DNA of 64,000 nucleotides from Jaapia argillacea MUCL 33604 (Eukaryota; Basidiomycota; Agaricomycetes; Jaapiales; Jaapiaceae): assembly GCA_000697665.1 (NCBI GenBank), contig KL197710.1, forward strand, positions 753,425-817,424, read 5' to 3'. The translations under genes were made by a program, and so were the position numbers. Positions 43,429 through 56,600 of the stretch are shown in pieces. The notes under the pieces were generated by a model. It saw only the letters and a program-made list of their open reading frames with translations, did no database searches and was not told the origin of the DNA. Every line of letters begins with the position of its first letter. The first letter of the stretch is position 1.

Positions 43429-46400
43429 TTATGAATCTCTGGATTGGTAGGGGTCGAACACTGGTGCATTCGAAGTGAAGGAACGACCAGCAGGTGGCTG
43501 ACCACTTGGAACACCTCTGATCTTCCCAAGCCAACTTTTCTTTACTGCTTTGGTAGGTAGCGTAGTAGCTTGTGTTTGGCGAGGGCTGTTGGTGACGTCT
43601 GAAATGATAGGAGGTGGAAATGCCGCAGTTGTCATCCTTCGTACAGGAGAGAGCTGACTAGACGAAGGGGCGGGACCAGCATGCCGTTTGGGAGTGAAGC
43701 CAGTTCGTACACTTTGGAGGATCTTCCTTGATCGCGGGGTCGTACTGTCCAAGTTAGCCGCTAACCCTCGCTCCGTCATGATACCTTCGGGGGGCACGCT
43801 TTCACAATCCTCGAAATCCTCAGGTACAGGTCGCTTTTTTCCAGCGACCACTGACGAAGACACTTCCGCAACGAAAACGGACGAGGGTCGTCTGCTCTCT
43901 GGGGTCTTCGCTCTTGATACACCTGAAGGTGGCATCGACCTTGAATCGGGTGTCTTGGGGCGCGGCAAACTGGAAGGGCCGGACAGAGTGCGAGTGGAGG
44001 GCGTCCGCCTGAGCGGAGTCGAGGGTTGGTTCGTAACTTGAGGAACAGGTGGTACAGGAGGTATCTGTACAGTGGGAAGCTGACGACTTTGAGAGGGCCC
44101 TGCAATGGGCGGGGGCGTCGTGATTCTTTCGTTCGCAGCCGTCAACTTGTTTTGCAGTGTCTGGACCTTTCGCGAAAGCATTTCCACTTTTGTTGTCAAC
44201 TTCTTTTTCTCCTTCAGAATCCTAGAAGTAAAGATGAGTTTCGAGCACCACCATCGCCAAACAAGACTCTTACTCAATCATGCGATCGTCATTTTCCTCA
44301 ATTTCCGTGCATTTGTTCCGCAACATTTCGTCCATTTCTTCGATCCTCTCATTCAATTCTACGACGGTGCTCTCAAGGTTTGGACGAGACCTCAGCTCCG
44401 CAAGTTCTCGACGTATGGAGGCTACGGCGTGTTCATGTTGGGAAGCCTGCAATGTGAGGTTCATGTCCGCTGTCTTGTTTGCCTTCTGCGATTTCAGCAA
44501 TTCCGTTTGCGCTAGCTCGAGGCGCTCATTGAGAGAAGATATTGACCGCTCGCTGTCCGGACACAGGATGTGAGCGATGAAACTTAGTTACGCAAAGGGG
44601 ATCGTACCTGTCCCGAACTTGACTTTCAAGGTAGCGTTGCATTGATAGACACTTCTGTATCTCAGCTGTGAGGGAGGTAATCTCGACCTGGAGTGCCATC
44701 TTCTCTTCCTCCATAGTCCGATGGATGGTTCGTGATTCCTCGAGCTCCTGGATCGTACTAGCCAGCTCCTCGTCCAGCTCTGCTTGAGAGGCCTCGAGTT
44801 CCCGGCAGCGATCCTTGACGGATTGCAACAGGATACTTTGTTCTTGTTGGTCAAGCTCCATATGGTCCACCTTCGTCTGCAGCTCAGAGCAACGTTCCTG
44901 CGACTGCTTCAATTGTGTTTCCAAGTCGTTTCGGGATGCGGTGAGTTCTTCAGAGGTGCGACGCTGAAGAATTTCAAGTTCGGAACAAGCAGCCTCCAAA
45001 GACTGGATTTTTAACAAAGATTGTTGCAAGTCCTCCTCCTTTTGAGCGAGTTCTTTGGCAGAACTATCACGTAGTCGAGCGATTTCCTTCTCGAGGGACT
45101 CTAATTGCGTTTGAGCGGATGACAGCTGTTCAGCGAGATCCTCCTGCGACTGTCCATGTTCTTCCATGATTCTGCGATGACGAGTTTGCAGGCCATCATG
45201 GAGAGACCTAGTCTCCTCGAGGTGAGTTCGCGTGGTCTCGAGCTCTTGACGCAACTTCTGAGTCTCATTTGCGTGCTGGACACGAATATCATCCAATTGT
45301 TGCTGCAAGGCGTCTCCGTCGAGAGCCTCCTCAGAACTCCTCGCCAATCGAACTTCGAGGTCCGCCCGAGCTTGAAGGAGTTCTTCCGTTTCTTGGCGGT
45401 GGCGAAGCTCAAGGTCGGATTTGGCAGCGTGAAGGTCTTGTAACATCTTCTCGAGGTCGCTGGTACGCAGGTCGAGCGACTCCACCTCGGCAGCATAACC
45501 TAGGCTCTGATTCCGGCTTTCGTCAAGTTCCGCGTCGAGGGACTCTATCCTCGACATATGCCTCTCCACTTGTTGTTGGAGCGATATAATGTGAGCCTCC
45601 GCAGCGCTCGCCCTGTTCTCAACGGTTTGCTTGGCATGTCTCTGGACTCGAAGAAGCTGTTGCGAGACAGCGAGAGCCACATAAACTTGTCGAACTTCCT
45701 CTTCTAGCGAAACGACGTGGTGGCGAAGGGAATCTAGGGAAACAACGGCCTCTTCCAAAGAACGAGTGGCTGTATCTCGCTCTAACTGGAGTCGGTGAAG
45801 TTCCTCGACCGCACGTTCCTTGTCCTCTCCGGCCATGGTAGATCGTCGCATCACCTCGTCCAAATGATCGACATGGCTCGCTAGCGCGCTCTTCATCGAG
45901 AGGATTCTCTTCCGGGAGTTGCTTGCACAATCCACCCACACGCCCACCATCCCATCAACTTCTCCCTCCCTGTCCTCCTCCATCCTCACCAGTTTAGCCT
46001 CCAACGCCTCATTCTCCCATTCAAGAGCTTCAACCCTCATCAAGGCTTCATCCCTAGCTTCTCTCGCAGCCGCACAATCCTCCACCATAGCCTCCTTCTG
46101 ATCAGCCATCATATCCAACTCCATCGTCATTTCGCTGACTCTCTCCTCTTGCAACCGTAAATTTGTCTCTAGCCGCTTGATGTCATGTTGATGAATACCA
46201 ATCTGCTCGGTTCGACGCATCACGCGGGCCTCCAAATCCTGGATCTGAGACCTCAGAGCCCGAGTTGCTTCGCTGGATGATAGTCCTTCCAGTCTTTGGC
46301 CTTGTAAGGTTCGGTACCGTTGTTCAGCGTCACCGAGTTGTTCGTTTGCGTGCTCCAAGTCGTTTTGTAGGTTGGTGACCTCGGTTGTTAACGAATCCCG

Positions 46401-48383
46401 TTGTGATTCGACGTCCTCGAGTGTCTTGAGGATCTCGGCCAATTGAGCTTCCGTTTGGGACAATACACGTCGAGTGTCATCGTCTTCACTTCTCGTGGTG
46501 GTCAGGTCGTGGGCGCGCTCTGCAGCCTCGAACTCGAGCCGGGATATCTGGTCGAGCAAGCGGCGTCGCTCTTGGCGCATCTCCTCTAGTTCACCATTCG
46601 CATGAGCAAGTTGGAGTTGGGCTTCGTGCAGCTGAGCGATACGCTGCTCAATATCCGACTTCCTTTCCTCAGATACTCGAGACGCTTCCGCATGGTGGTC
46701 GCGTATCAGGTCAAGCTCGGCGGAAAGAGTGAGGCCTCTGGACTCAGATATTGCCAGGCTGCCATGCAGTTGCTGAGAAACAACGGCAGAAGATAGGACA
46801 GCCAGCTCCAGCGATCGAATGCGCCGGTTTCTGCTGGCCAATACGGCGGAATTGTGTTCAGCTGAGTCGCTCAACTGAAGTCGGAGTGAATCGACCTCGC
46901 CCCGTAAATGGGTAACGGTTAAGCTTGTTTCGTGTAGGCGACTCTCCATGGCAGCGGCAGCGGAGACCCGAGATTCCAAAGTCGTTGCAGCGGCGCTCGA
47001 CTCCGCCTGCAAGAATTCCACATGGTCGCGCAACTGATCCCTTTCGCTACGAAGCCGTTCGATGGCGCTGAGAAGCTTCTCGATATGGAGGACTGTGGCT
47101 TGATCTGCCTCTTGTGGGGCCGGGGCTTCGGCCACTGCACTGGCTCGAGTAAGAAGAGTTTGCTGACTAGCCATCTCTCTGCGATAATATGCTCAACGAG
47201 GAAAAAATGGGGGATATATGACTGTGAAGTGCACCTTTCAAGGATGTGGATCTGGGAGTCTCTTTCGCGAAGGACGACATTCAACCTCTGTATTTCCTTC
47301 TTCGATGCGTCCAGCTGATCCAAAGCAGCCTCCTTCTCGCAAACCAACTCGACGTTGGTACCCTCCGCTTCCTGGACCTTCGTAATCTCCCCTTGTAGCC
47401 TGCTCTCCACTCTCTGCAACTTCTTCTTCATTGCATCAAATTCACCCAGCATGCCTTCCAATGTCTGAATCTTGGCCTCTTCTTGCTCCAACCTTTCCAA
47501 TAACTCCCTCTCCCGCTCAACTGCACTCCCATCAGCCATCTCGGCCTTCAGCATATCCATTTCCTCTTGCCGCTCCTCCAGAACCTTCCTCAATTGAGTA
47601 ATCTCGCCGACCAATTTCCGTTCCAGGGCTGTCTTCTCGTTCTGCACTGCGATGAGGTCCTCTTGAGCGTGCTGTAGTTTTTCCTTGGAGGCCTGTAGGA
47701 TTGCTTCGTGCTGAGCACGAGCAGAGCGAAGCTCGTTGTTCTCTTGCTGTAGCGAGGTAATCTGGAGTCCTGATAATGACGACGAACGTGCTCGTGTAGG
47801 GCGAGTCCGCGCAGGGGTGGCAGCAGTGACCACCTGGTGTAAATTTGCCTCCATCTCTTTCAGACGACTTTCGAGCTTGCGCTTCTCGAGTTCGAGTTTC
47901 GAACACTCCGCCTTGGTTCCGTCCGACCCATGAGACAACTTGTCGATGATAGATTGAAGCTCGCGGGATCTGGATGCTTCTTCCTTGAGTTTGAGATTGG
48001 CGTCGTCAATGATTTTCTGGCTGTTCTCTCGATAGGTGCGTTCGTCGGCCAATTTCTCTGAGCATTGCTTAAGCTCTTGCTGGAGTCCTAGGGCCTTGTC
48101 TGCTTCATGTCGAAGCTGTGGTGCGAAGGATATGTTAGTAATGTTCCTTTAGGCGGGGATGTGCGGACCTTGTGGAGGGTGTCGTCAAGTGTCATCTTCA
48201 TCTCGTTCAGTTCGATTTCCCTCTTGAATAGTGTACTTTGAACATTGGCATGCTGTGAATCTGATAAAAGCATGTCAGTCCAGGTTGGCCCTTGAAGCTT
48301 TTGTGTAAAAGATGACCTTTGTCGGCGAGCTTCCTCTTGAGGGACTTGAGCTCCTCAGATTCGTTTGGGGTCCCAATATTCAT
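43429..48383 (-). CDS. Very long coiled-coil protein
   Basis: I do not recognise a named family. The start is MNIGTPNESEELKSLKRKLADK (ATG at 48383), followed after short introns by almost unbroken heptad sequence for about 1,350 residues, rich in Glu, Gln, Leu and Arg (for example EMKMTLDDTLHK, LEEELRQV-like and QLESLEKEIARLRD blocks). One Ser/Arg break (TRPTRARSSSLSGLQ) lies near the N-terminal third. A further intron lies near 47175-47235. The C-terminal 280 residues are Pro/Ser/Thr/Arg-rich, basic and probably disordered, with SPVRR and TPKR sites that look like Cdk targets, ending NAPVFDPYQSRDS at 43429. No motor, GRIP or SMC head is seen. A structural role at the spindle pole, Golgi or cell cortex is possible, but nothing in the sequence decides. 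Confidence 0.75.
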
Positions 48384-48596
48384 GGCAGGGGATGGCGAGA
48401 AGAAGCCGGTAGAAGTGGATGCCAGAAACCAGCTCGTGCAACAAGTTCAGCTTCGACGCGTGGGACGGAGTTTCAACAGGTCAAGTCGCGAAGGCACGTG
48501 ATCGCGTTCATCCCTGTGTACCCAGTACGTGGGCTACATGAGCTTCCAGAAATCGACGAGGTATACAACTAGATACACGAACTCTGGGACGAGCCC

Positions 48597-51227
48597 CTAC
48601 AATCGCAGTTGTCTCCTATACTTGATAAATGCCACCAGGTTATCCCGCACCTCCTCTCCTCTCAACCTCAACTCCTTGCCTCCCTCTTTCTTCCTGTCGA
48701 TCCCCTTGATGGTCTTCCTAAATCCCTCAACAGATTGAGCAAGCCGATCGATATAACCCTCTTGACGGAAATTCACGTCGTATGGCATGCCTTCGTCAGA
48801 GTAAATATCGATCAGAGCTGAAGCTGCTTGAATCGTGGGCTCGATGCCCGCAGCTGATGGATTGGCATCGATTGGAAGCATAGAAAGGAGATAAGTAGAG
48901 ATCACCTGGAGAGTGAGTAAGTAACGAGAACTATTTGTGCCCGAGCGAAACTAGGCAGGCTGAATTACGCACTCGGTTTGCGTCGATGGACTCGGGATGC
49001 TGGGCTAAACACTCTAAAGCCCCAATACATCTAACTCTGACCGTCTGGTCAGACGTTACATCAGAAAGTTGCATCAACAGCTTTACGTGATTCTCTTGAG
49101 GGACCTGTAAACCACTAATTATTCTCGATGTAACGTGAGTAGCGGAGGGGACGACTACTCACCAACGAACCTCTCCAAATGATCGCTATACCCCATAACA
49201 CCCCCACTCCAATCTCCCACATCTCCCTTCTCCTCTCCTGGCCAGGCCCAGTCTCCAGGCCAACCGCAGCTAACGCCTTCCAAACCTCATCCCAAACCCT
49301 AGCACCACCCTCCTTATCACCGGACAACACAGGATTCGGGGACGAAGCAAGAGACAAGAATATATTGTTCAAACATTCCAAAGCGCAGATATGTATGGCG
49401 CTGATGACCGATGTCGTAGGCGGATGAGGCGAGGGTCCGGTGAAGGGTGGGAATGATAGAGGTGTAGGTTGGATCAATGCAAGAAGCGGTTGGACAAGAC
49501 TCGGTAAGAAGCTGGGACTCGAAGGATTAGGCTTGACTCCTGGAATTGTATCGTCTGCTTCCATATCATCGTCCCCTGCATCTTCCATGTCATCGTCTCC
49601 TGCAATACGACACCATCAGAATGTGTCCGCCAGAAACCGCGATATCGGCTCACCATCCTCATCGCTTTCATCCTCAAGTGGGATTTCCGGCTCAGGCAAC
49701 GTCGCACAGATTCCAGTCAACATCTCCAACCCAAGTTGCACAGTTCTCAACTTTGTCTCTATCCTTTCCAGCTCCATCTCCTCCGTCGACTTGTGATCAG
49801 ATTTCGGAGTATTTTTCAGAGACAGCTTTTCTATCTGGGGTTCTGACGCCTTCATCAGGCGAGTTAGAAGAGTTCACAATTGTAGTCGATACGCAACGCA
49901 CTATTCTCTCTATGAGGGTTTGAACAGCCGTTGATGCTTCCGCTAATGACACAGATGCAACGACTGGCTCGATCAGAGGCAGTAATATTTCTTTTTCTAA
50001 ATCATCAACTGGGGATGGCGTGGACGATGGTGGAGGGGCGTTTCTTAGAATACCTGAAACAATTTCAGCGAGGGACATCGCGACTGGCGACCGCGGGTTG
50101 TCACATACCACAAGCCAATAATCGAAGGGTGACAGCCCTCTCCATACCTAATCCCTCCGATTTTTGCTCCTCCATCGTCGGTGTCGATCGGATGATACTA
50201 TACAAACACTCTGCATACGCAGAATTTGATCGCATCTGGCTAATCGCAGGTGGGTTGTCTTCTGTCAGGATATACAAACACTGGGCTAGTTTCAAAAAGA
50301 TCAAGACTTAGCCTTACGGCGGTTCAAAAGTCACCAGGTTGACAAGTACTCTTACCGGCAGATGTAACCGTCGACACCGGCAACTTATCCCGGGATGCAA
50401 GGAAAGACATCAAGAAAGGGACCAGTGATATTTGGTTGATAGCGTTCAGTGCCTTATGGGACGTCTCTCTGGTAGTCCTTAGAATATGCCCAAACCCAAA
50501 GGCACTGATGGAACAGAGACTCACGATAAACACCACAGGATAGTGATCACGCTATCAGCAAACTCATATATCAGTTTGCGAGCATTTTCCGGGGATGATT
50601 TGGGGGACTCTAGGTACTGCGAAAGCACGCCGGAGATCTGTTAGGATACCGATCCAAAGTAAGTCGACATAGATACTCCGCAGATGAGAGTAGAGCACGC
50701 TCACTTTAGCCGGGAAAGTCATGAGGGGAGCAAGGATGTTTTTATTGAACATCTCCCCGCAAATATCGTATCCCCCATCAATGCACAAATTTCTAACCGT
50801 CACAAATGAGTGGATTGTTACTGCCGATCGAATGGTGGGTCTTACACACCGTAGAGCCCCAGCAGCCTCCACGACGACTTCTTCCTCACTATCGGTAAGC
50901 CTTGTAATCAAAGCACCAACGACGTTTTTTCCCTGGAGTAACCTCCTCGTCGAAGGATCGTTTTGGATAAGGTTGGACACAGCTACACAGGCCCATTTTC
51001 GTTCTGAAGCATCAAGGCTTTCCATCTGCACAATTTTGTGTGTTAGTCCATAATCGTACACATAGAGTAACATCCGTATTTTGGTGCACTTTTTGGAGGA
51101 TGGGAAGGATTGCCTCGGTTTTTGATGAGGATGATGATGCGGCATTGAGGCCTTTGGGTAGATGAGAGTCAGGTACTCTCATTGGGTTATGCCGCCGCAT
51201 CGATCGTTTCTTTTGAGATTTGCCCAT
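48597..51227 (-). CDS. SYO1: SYO1-like armadillo/HEAT repeat ribosomal protein import adaptor
   Basis: Syo1 (symportin) carries Rpl5 and Rpl11 together into the nucleus and passes them to the 5S RNP during 60S assembly. The N-terminus MGKSQKKRSMRRHNPMRVPD with its basic nuclear-targeting patch matches the family, and so I take ATG 51227 rather than in-frame ATGs further up. Armadillo-like repeats follow: ASERKWACVAVSNLIQNDPSTRRLL, GALITRLTDSEEEVVVEAAGALRNLCIDGGYDICGEMFNKNILAPL, and NAINQISLVPFLMSFLAS. An acidic loop (DDDMEADD, DESDEDGEP) sits in the middle, as in other Syo1 proteins. The end is ASALIDIYSDEGMPYDVNFRQEGYIDRLAQ ... VAFIKYRRQLRL at 48597. Many short introns. A plain importin-like protein is the alternative, but the N-terminus and the C-terminal DIYSDE segment favour Syo1. 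Confidence 0.85.
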
Positions 51228-51515
51228 GGTGGAGGGGAAGAGGGATGCGCTTTGCTTGATAGAGGCTGCAGGGACCGACCAAGTTATCCAAAAGTTATCC
51301 CTAAAATTCTGTGACATTACCAAGAAAGGAAATGGTAGGAGTTTTCAAGTTTCCAGAGATTGAGGCAACCATCAAGTGCATAGTATGTCTGGAGTTGCCA
51401 ACGACACCCAAGAATGACGAGGGAATGACAAGAGGATAACAATATAGCAACGACAATATCCCGTTCTGCAAAAGTCCAGACGGGAGGAAACTAGCAGCGG
51501 AGGATAGTTACAGTA

Positions 51516-53369
51516 CTACGGGGAATAAGAGGGTAGATTTGCTTCAAGGGCAGAAACCGGGACACCAATTCCCTGTCTCTCCTCTTCTTCATCTCTTCTG
51601 GAACGTGGATCCTCAGTGGTACCATCCAGTTCCAGATCGGGGGCACTGGGTAATGGAAGTTCATCGTCCAACTGCAGTGGAGGGGCCGACGGGAGGGTAT
51701 CGTCGGGCTCGAGAGCAGGATCGCTGGGATATGCGTCGAATGGTGGAGCGGAAGGTTCGATCTCGGCCTCGGCCCCCAATATATCGGATTCGTAGAGATA
51801 CTCATAACAATCTGAGTGGTGGAAATGCTGAGACTTCTCAGGGGGCGGAGGGAATGGGGACCGTCCGGCTGGAGGGAGGGTAGATGGTCCAGCGACTGAT
51901 GCGAGGGGTGGAGGTGTGCCAAGGACCTCGGCTGGAAGTTGCTCGAAATCCTCGTCAATATAAGGTGGGACTAAAGGAGGGACATCCGATGAAGATCCTT
52001 GACAGCAATCTTCATTGGTGGGAGGGGCGCTTGCTAGTGAAACCATGTGTGCCAACACGGTCTTATCGTCAGTAGCAACATGGGCGGAAGCGCTGAGATG
52101 ACTAGATGGGAGGGGGTTTTCCACGAAGGGTGGGGGTGAAGATAGTTTGGTATCGATGGGTGGTGGAGGTGAAATGGACGATCCGGTATCCTCTGGTGGT
52201 GTGTTATTACGATGCATTTGTGTGTCGGAGGGGTAAGCGGGAGGCAGAGGCATTGGAGCAGGCAGAGACACGGATGGACCCGCAACTTCACTGTTGCTCC
52301 TATCCTCGACAACCAACTGCGTTGGCGTAGTTGGTTGCAGATCGACAGGAGCGGATGAGGATACAGCCGAATTTGAAGGCGGAGCCTCACTTTCAGCATC
52401 GTCATTTAAAACGACGCTCACCACACTTTGATGATCTCCACTCCTCATCCCTAAACGTCTGCGGCGACGAGCAGACTGTCTGGCATTGGCTTTCCACCTC
52501 GCTGTCGCTCTTGCCCATAGCTTTTTCTGAGAACGAAATCGCTTCACCTCCTCCCAATTCTCTTGGTCCAACCCCTCAACTTCTCCCCCAGAATTCCGGC
52601 GGAGGTGTTTTTCTGGATCTTTGGTTGGGGCGAGGCGACGTTTCTTGCGCCAAAAGACGGCACAAGCGATGATGGCGATGATGATCCCGGCTATCAGGAG
52701 AGAGAGAACAGTGATGATGGCTGTCGGACGATCCTTGCTGTCAATTGGCTTCCAGCCTTGCGGCAAAGAGTTGAGAATATCTGGATCACTCATTGGTATT
52801 GGTGAGGTTGAATAAGCAGGTGCCGACGATGAGGTAGGCGTAGTAGATACGGCCGTGTCAGATGAGGTAGGATCGGTGCCTACTGGGGTCTATGTCGGAA
52901 AATATGTGTAAGAGGAGAAACGGGGGAGCAAGTGACGAGAGCATTGAAAGCTTACACGACGCACTGTCGAACCGTACAATGACCATTCGTTTACTCTTCG
53001 CCAACGACCGTCAGGGCCTTGTTCATATTGGTCTGCAACGTTCGTGCGTTTGCGCGGCCCGTTGGGGAAGTCGAATCGCCGCCGGTCAAGATTCGGAGAC
53101 TCTGCGGATCGGTGTAAGGGGGGTGATTCGAGGATGGCGAAGGAGTCGTTGTCGAATGGATAGAGAAAGCGGAGCGCTGGGGGTTCGGTTGGGATGGGTC
53201 GACCGGTAGCTGTGGAAGAGGACCAGACGAGAGACGCGAGAAAGGTGAGGACGCCTGGGGAAGGATGATAAATGGCGGGGGATCGATGGCGATGTGCGGA
53301 TGACTTAGAGGCTCGTGTGGAACGATTGGATGAGCTAGAGCTGGGGGAAGCGATGGAGGGCTTGGCCAT
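51516..53369 (-). CDS. Single-pass membrane protein with Pro/Ser-rich cytosolic tail
   Basis: Family not recognised. The N-terminus (ATG at 53369) is Ser/Arg-rich, then GVLTFLASLVWSSSTATG, which may act as a signal sequence with a long n-region. A short lumenal part contains RRFDFPNGPRKRTN, DQYEQGPDGRWRRVNEWSLYG and a Thr/Ser/Pro stretch. One intron (donor GTAAGC after STVRR, acceptor near 52890) joins it to the ORF carrying TAIITVLSLLIAGIIIAIIACAVFW, a strong transmembrane helix, followed at once by KKRRLAP, a stop-transfer signal. The remaining 330 residues are cytosolic, first basic (ARRRRRLGMRS) and then Pro/Ser-rich with PPP and APPL runs, ending NLPSYSP. The layout resembles fungal plasma-membrane sensors of the Wsc/Mid2 kind in topology only; no WSC domain is present. 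Confidence 0.7.
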
Positions 53370-53665
53370 GAAGATGAGGGGTCACTTTATTTAATTGTGC
53401 CGTGCCAAGAGCGCAGCAAAGTTGTGACCAGGATCGGATGACAAAAGGGGAGTCCGTGAATCCTTGAGACCAACAAATGGATTCATCGACGACCAGAGTG
53501 GTTGTCGGCGTGTGCGAGAGTCGGCGCAGACAGCGACGCAGAGTAAAAACAGGCGCAGGGTGAGACGGGGCAATGCTCGCGCCTGGTTCATGTCACCTTT
53601 TAGCTCCTTTTCCATATGGACGCTCTATAAATACAACAACAATATCATTTCCCTATAATTAGCAG
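53370..53665. other. Intergenic region with possible upstream ORF
   Basis: About 300 bases upstream of the membrane protein gene. A minus-strand 74-codon frame (53615-53391) begins MEKELKGD, holds a hydrophobic LRLFLLCVAVC segment and ends 21 bases before the next start codon. It could be an upstream ORF or a missed first exon with a signal peptide, but I see no clean splice that would join it. Confidence 0.4.
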
Positions 53666-56600
53666 CTACACGAATAACCAGCGACTCCTCTTCCTTTCTT
53701 CGTGTCGTGCCGCAGCTCTCTCCCGTAACATCCTCACCTCCTCTGCTCCTCCCTCCCTCCTCATGAAATCCTCTGTTCCACTTTCATAGAACACTTTGTA
53801 AGTCCCGAGACTTATCCGCATAGCTACCCCATTTTCAGCCACGATTTTCGTCGGTGCATCATCGGCAACCAAACACCTGCCAATTGTGCCGAGTCAAAAA
53901 TGGATCAACGCAGGAGAGACAAACATGCAAACCTCTTCAGAAACAGCGGTCCCGAAGGTTTGGCGGCAATTGCCGCCCCCATCCACTCAGTGGGTAGGTT
54001 CGTGACGTACGAGTCCACATATTCTCTCCATCGTCCAACAGCAGAGGTATCTTCGTCGACACTGGGATCATCGGCCCCCACCAGTTGGATTCGCATCGTC
54101 TTCGAGTGCCGTTCCTGTGGGAGACGCTATAGCCTCCGGCGATGAGCGCGAAGCATGTTCAACTCAGAGACTCACCCATTCTACTCTGTAGAGATTGTCA
54201 TCCGATCCTACATGTTGTTCTGCTTCTCGACGGTACCGTAGAATGTCGTGCGTTGTCAGGCTCTCAGCGCTCCGAGCCTTTTGTAGCAAGAACCAGAGTT
54301 CCTGGCACTTGTTATCTGATATAATTGTGTGTACCTACTCACGGTCAAGATGAAGACGACTGGGAAACCTTCAATGTTACGTACCTGCTTGATCAGAGCT
54401 ACCAGGAGTTTGTCAATCGTAAAAACGTGGTATGCCTAAGAAAAGCGCAGTCAGAGAATAAATAGTAAGCCAAAACAATGTTTGCCTCACGTCCATGCCA
54501 AAAAACCACCGCATATGCTCTTCGAACGTCGCTTGGTCAAGTTCGTTATCGAACACCTTCTCGCACGCTTCTAGCAGGTACAGATAGAGGACGTTCGTTC
54601 CTGGTCCTTCGCCAAACGCCTCAATAGCTTGTCCGAGGATAGTAGCCGGGCCCCCGGGCTCGTCTAAACCTAGCTCAACCGCGATGGGATTGGCCAACAG
54701 TGACCTATGCTGGCTCGCCGCTAATTTCGCACCGATCTCTTTGCATCGAAGGAGTCGAGAGTATAGAAGCTATATTTCAGTGCAACGGTTATTGGAAAGT
54801 TCGACAGACAAGACTGATTCTCTCACCTGTAACAGCCGCAGCAAGGTGTAAAAAGTAGTGTTACTGAAGAAAGGTTTCCTCTTGACGTGAGACTGGCCAA
54901 CGCTGGGTATTCCCGGAGGCAGGCTGGTCACCGATTCCTTGATCCACATGTCCTCTGTGCGGGAGGTGGGTCTACCCTTGGCATTATCGACGGTATGCGT
55001 GTTAGATGACGAGACATCGCCAAGTCCGGGTGAAGTCGACCTTGATCCCGTAAACGCCGACGTCGCTCTCCCACCGGCCGCCCTGTCCTGTGCGGTCTTC
55101 CAAAGTTGTTTTCGCAGGTCAGAAGGAAGAACGCCGCCAACATTCCCCCCACCATTGGCTGACCGTCCACCACCTGAGTGGGGTCTTACGCCATCATCCC
55201 CGTCATCCATGTCATCATCATGCCCGGAATCCGTCTGAGCCCAATCCTCCGTGAGATTCGCGCCTGGGTCCATACAGAGAAGGGGGACAAATGACTGAAG
55301 GAACCTCTCCAAACGACGCCGCTCCTGCGGGCTATATTGTGCTTGGCAGTGCTCCAAAAATCGGTAGACCAACTTCAGCGAATCATGAAGAACGGCTGTA
55401 TCTTGGAATGAATATTCGAGTTGATATCCAAGGGAACCCCGTGCAAAAGAGAATGTGTGGACGTCCCCGCGTTCCTTTGCTTGCTCCGCCTTGATGGATT
55501 CGATATCACCAACAAAGTGTTTCGCAGTAATATTCTTCTTGTCGTTTGGTTTGAAATTCATGCTTTGGTAATCCAGAGATTTGTAGAAGTTCTTGTAGTC
55601 AGCGTCCTTCCAGGTACGACTCCACTCTCGCAGAGCTCGACGCCATTCCTCTTCTTTGCGCTTCAATCTCGACAGCACAACCGGAACAGCGACGCTAGGA
55701 CAATCCTGAAGAGCTTGGTATATCTCGATCCCAGCTTCTCGTCCGTATATCTTCTTGATAATCCGCTGATATATGTGAGGGCTGTATCCTCCAAGGTCGG
55801 GCTTCAGCTTGAAAACGGTCCGATCTTCGTGATTCATCTCGTTGATCCTATTGTTTAAGGGATCGAGAATGGCGATGGTGCGAGAAAGAGCCGAGAGGTG
55901 CACATGGTATTCGTGACGTTCCTCTTCACTTTTGTGCAAAGCATCCTCGTTTGTGTTCTTCTTATGCGCGACGAACCCCGATTCCTCCGAGGCCCAGGTT
56001 GGATGCGAGACCCAATCGTCGTTGAGAACCGACCAACAAAGCTCATCTCGTCCTGAACAAGCTAGCTTCCGTTCCTATACTCGAAAATCATCAGAGCTGG
56101 ACGAGGACCAATGAAAGTCATTGCTCACACTTTCCGGTAGCTTACGATAACTCGGGCCCTCCCCATCATTAACCGGCGGAGCCATCAGAGCTTCCGGTGG
56201 GCCGGTTCTGATGCTTCCTGGCGGCCCGTACTCGACAGTTCCACGCCTGTCATCCCAGTGCATCAACTCCTTCAGTTGATGTAGGAGGTCTCCGTCTCCG
56301 AGAAAGGCTTCTGCCCTCTCGATCAAAGTCTTCGTGTTGATAATATCCTTGGAGAACAAGTTGAGGAGCTTGAGGAACTCATCATAAGTTCCCTCACTCT
56401 CGAGTGCTTTCTTCGCGCGATCGAAAAACATGAGCTCGTCCGACGTCGTGACAGTTTGCCCCATCATGAGTGAAACGGACGCGGACGAAATTTGCGATGA
56501 GGGCAACGCTGATTGAAGGTGGTTATGGCCGGAAGCATGGGATGGGACATTTTGGGGTGACGGAGGCACCTGGTATGGCGAATAAGGAGGTGAATCCTGT

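Noticed and set aside
51228-51323. N-terminal extension of SYO1 from upstream in-frame ATGs (51323)
   Set aside because: The conserved MGKSQKKR start at 51227 matches the family; the extension MVMSQNFRDNFW lacks any conserved feature and is likely leader.
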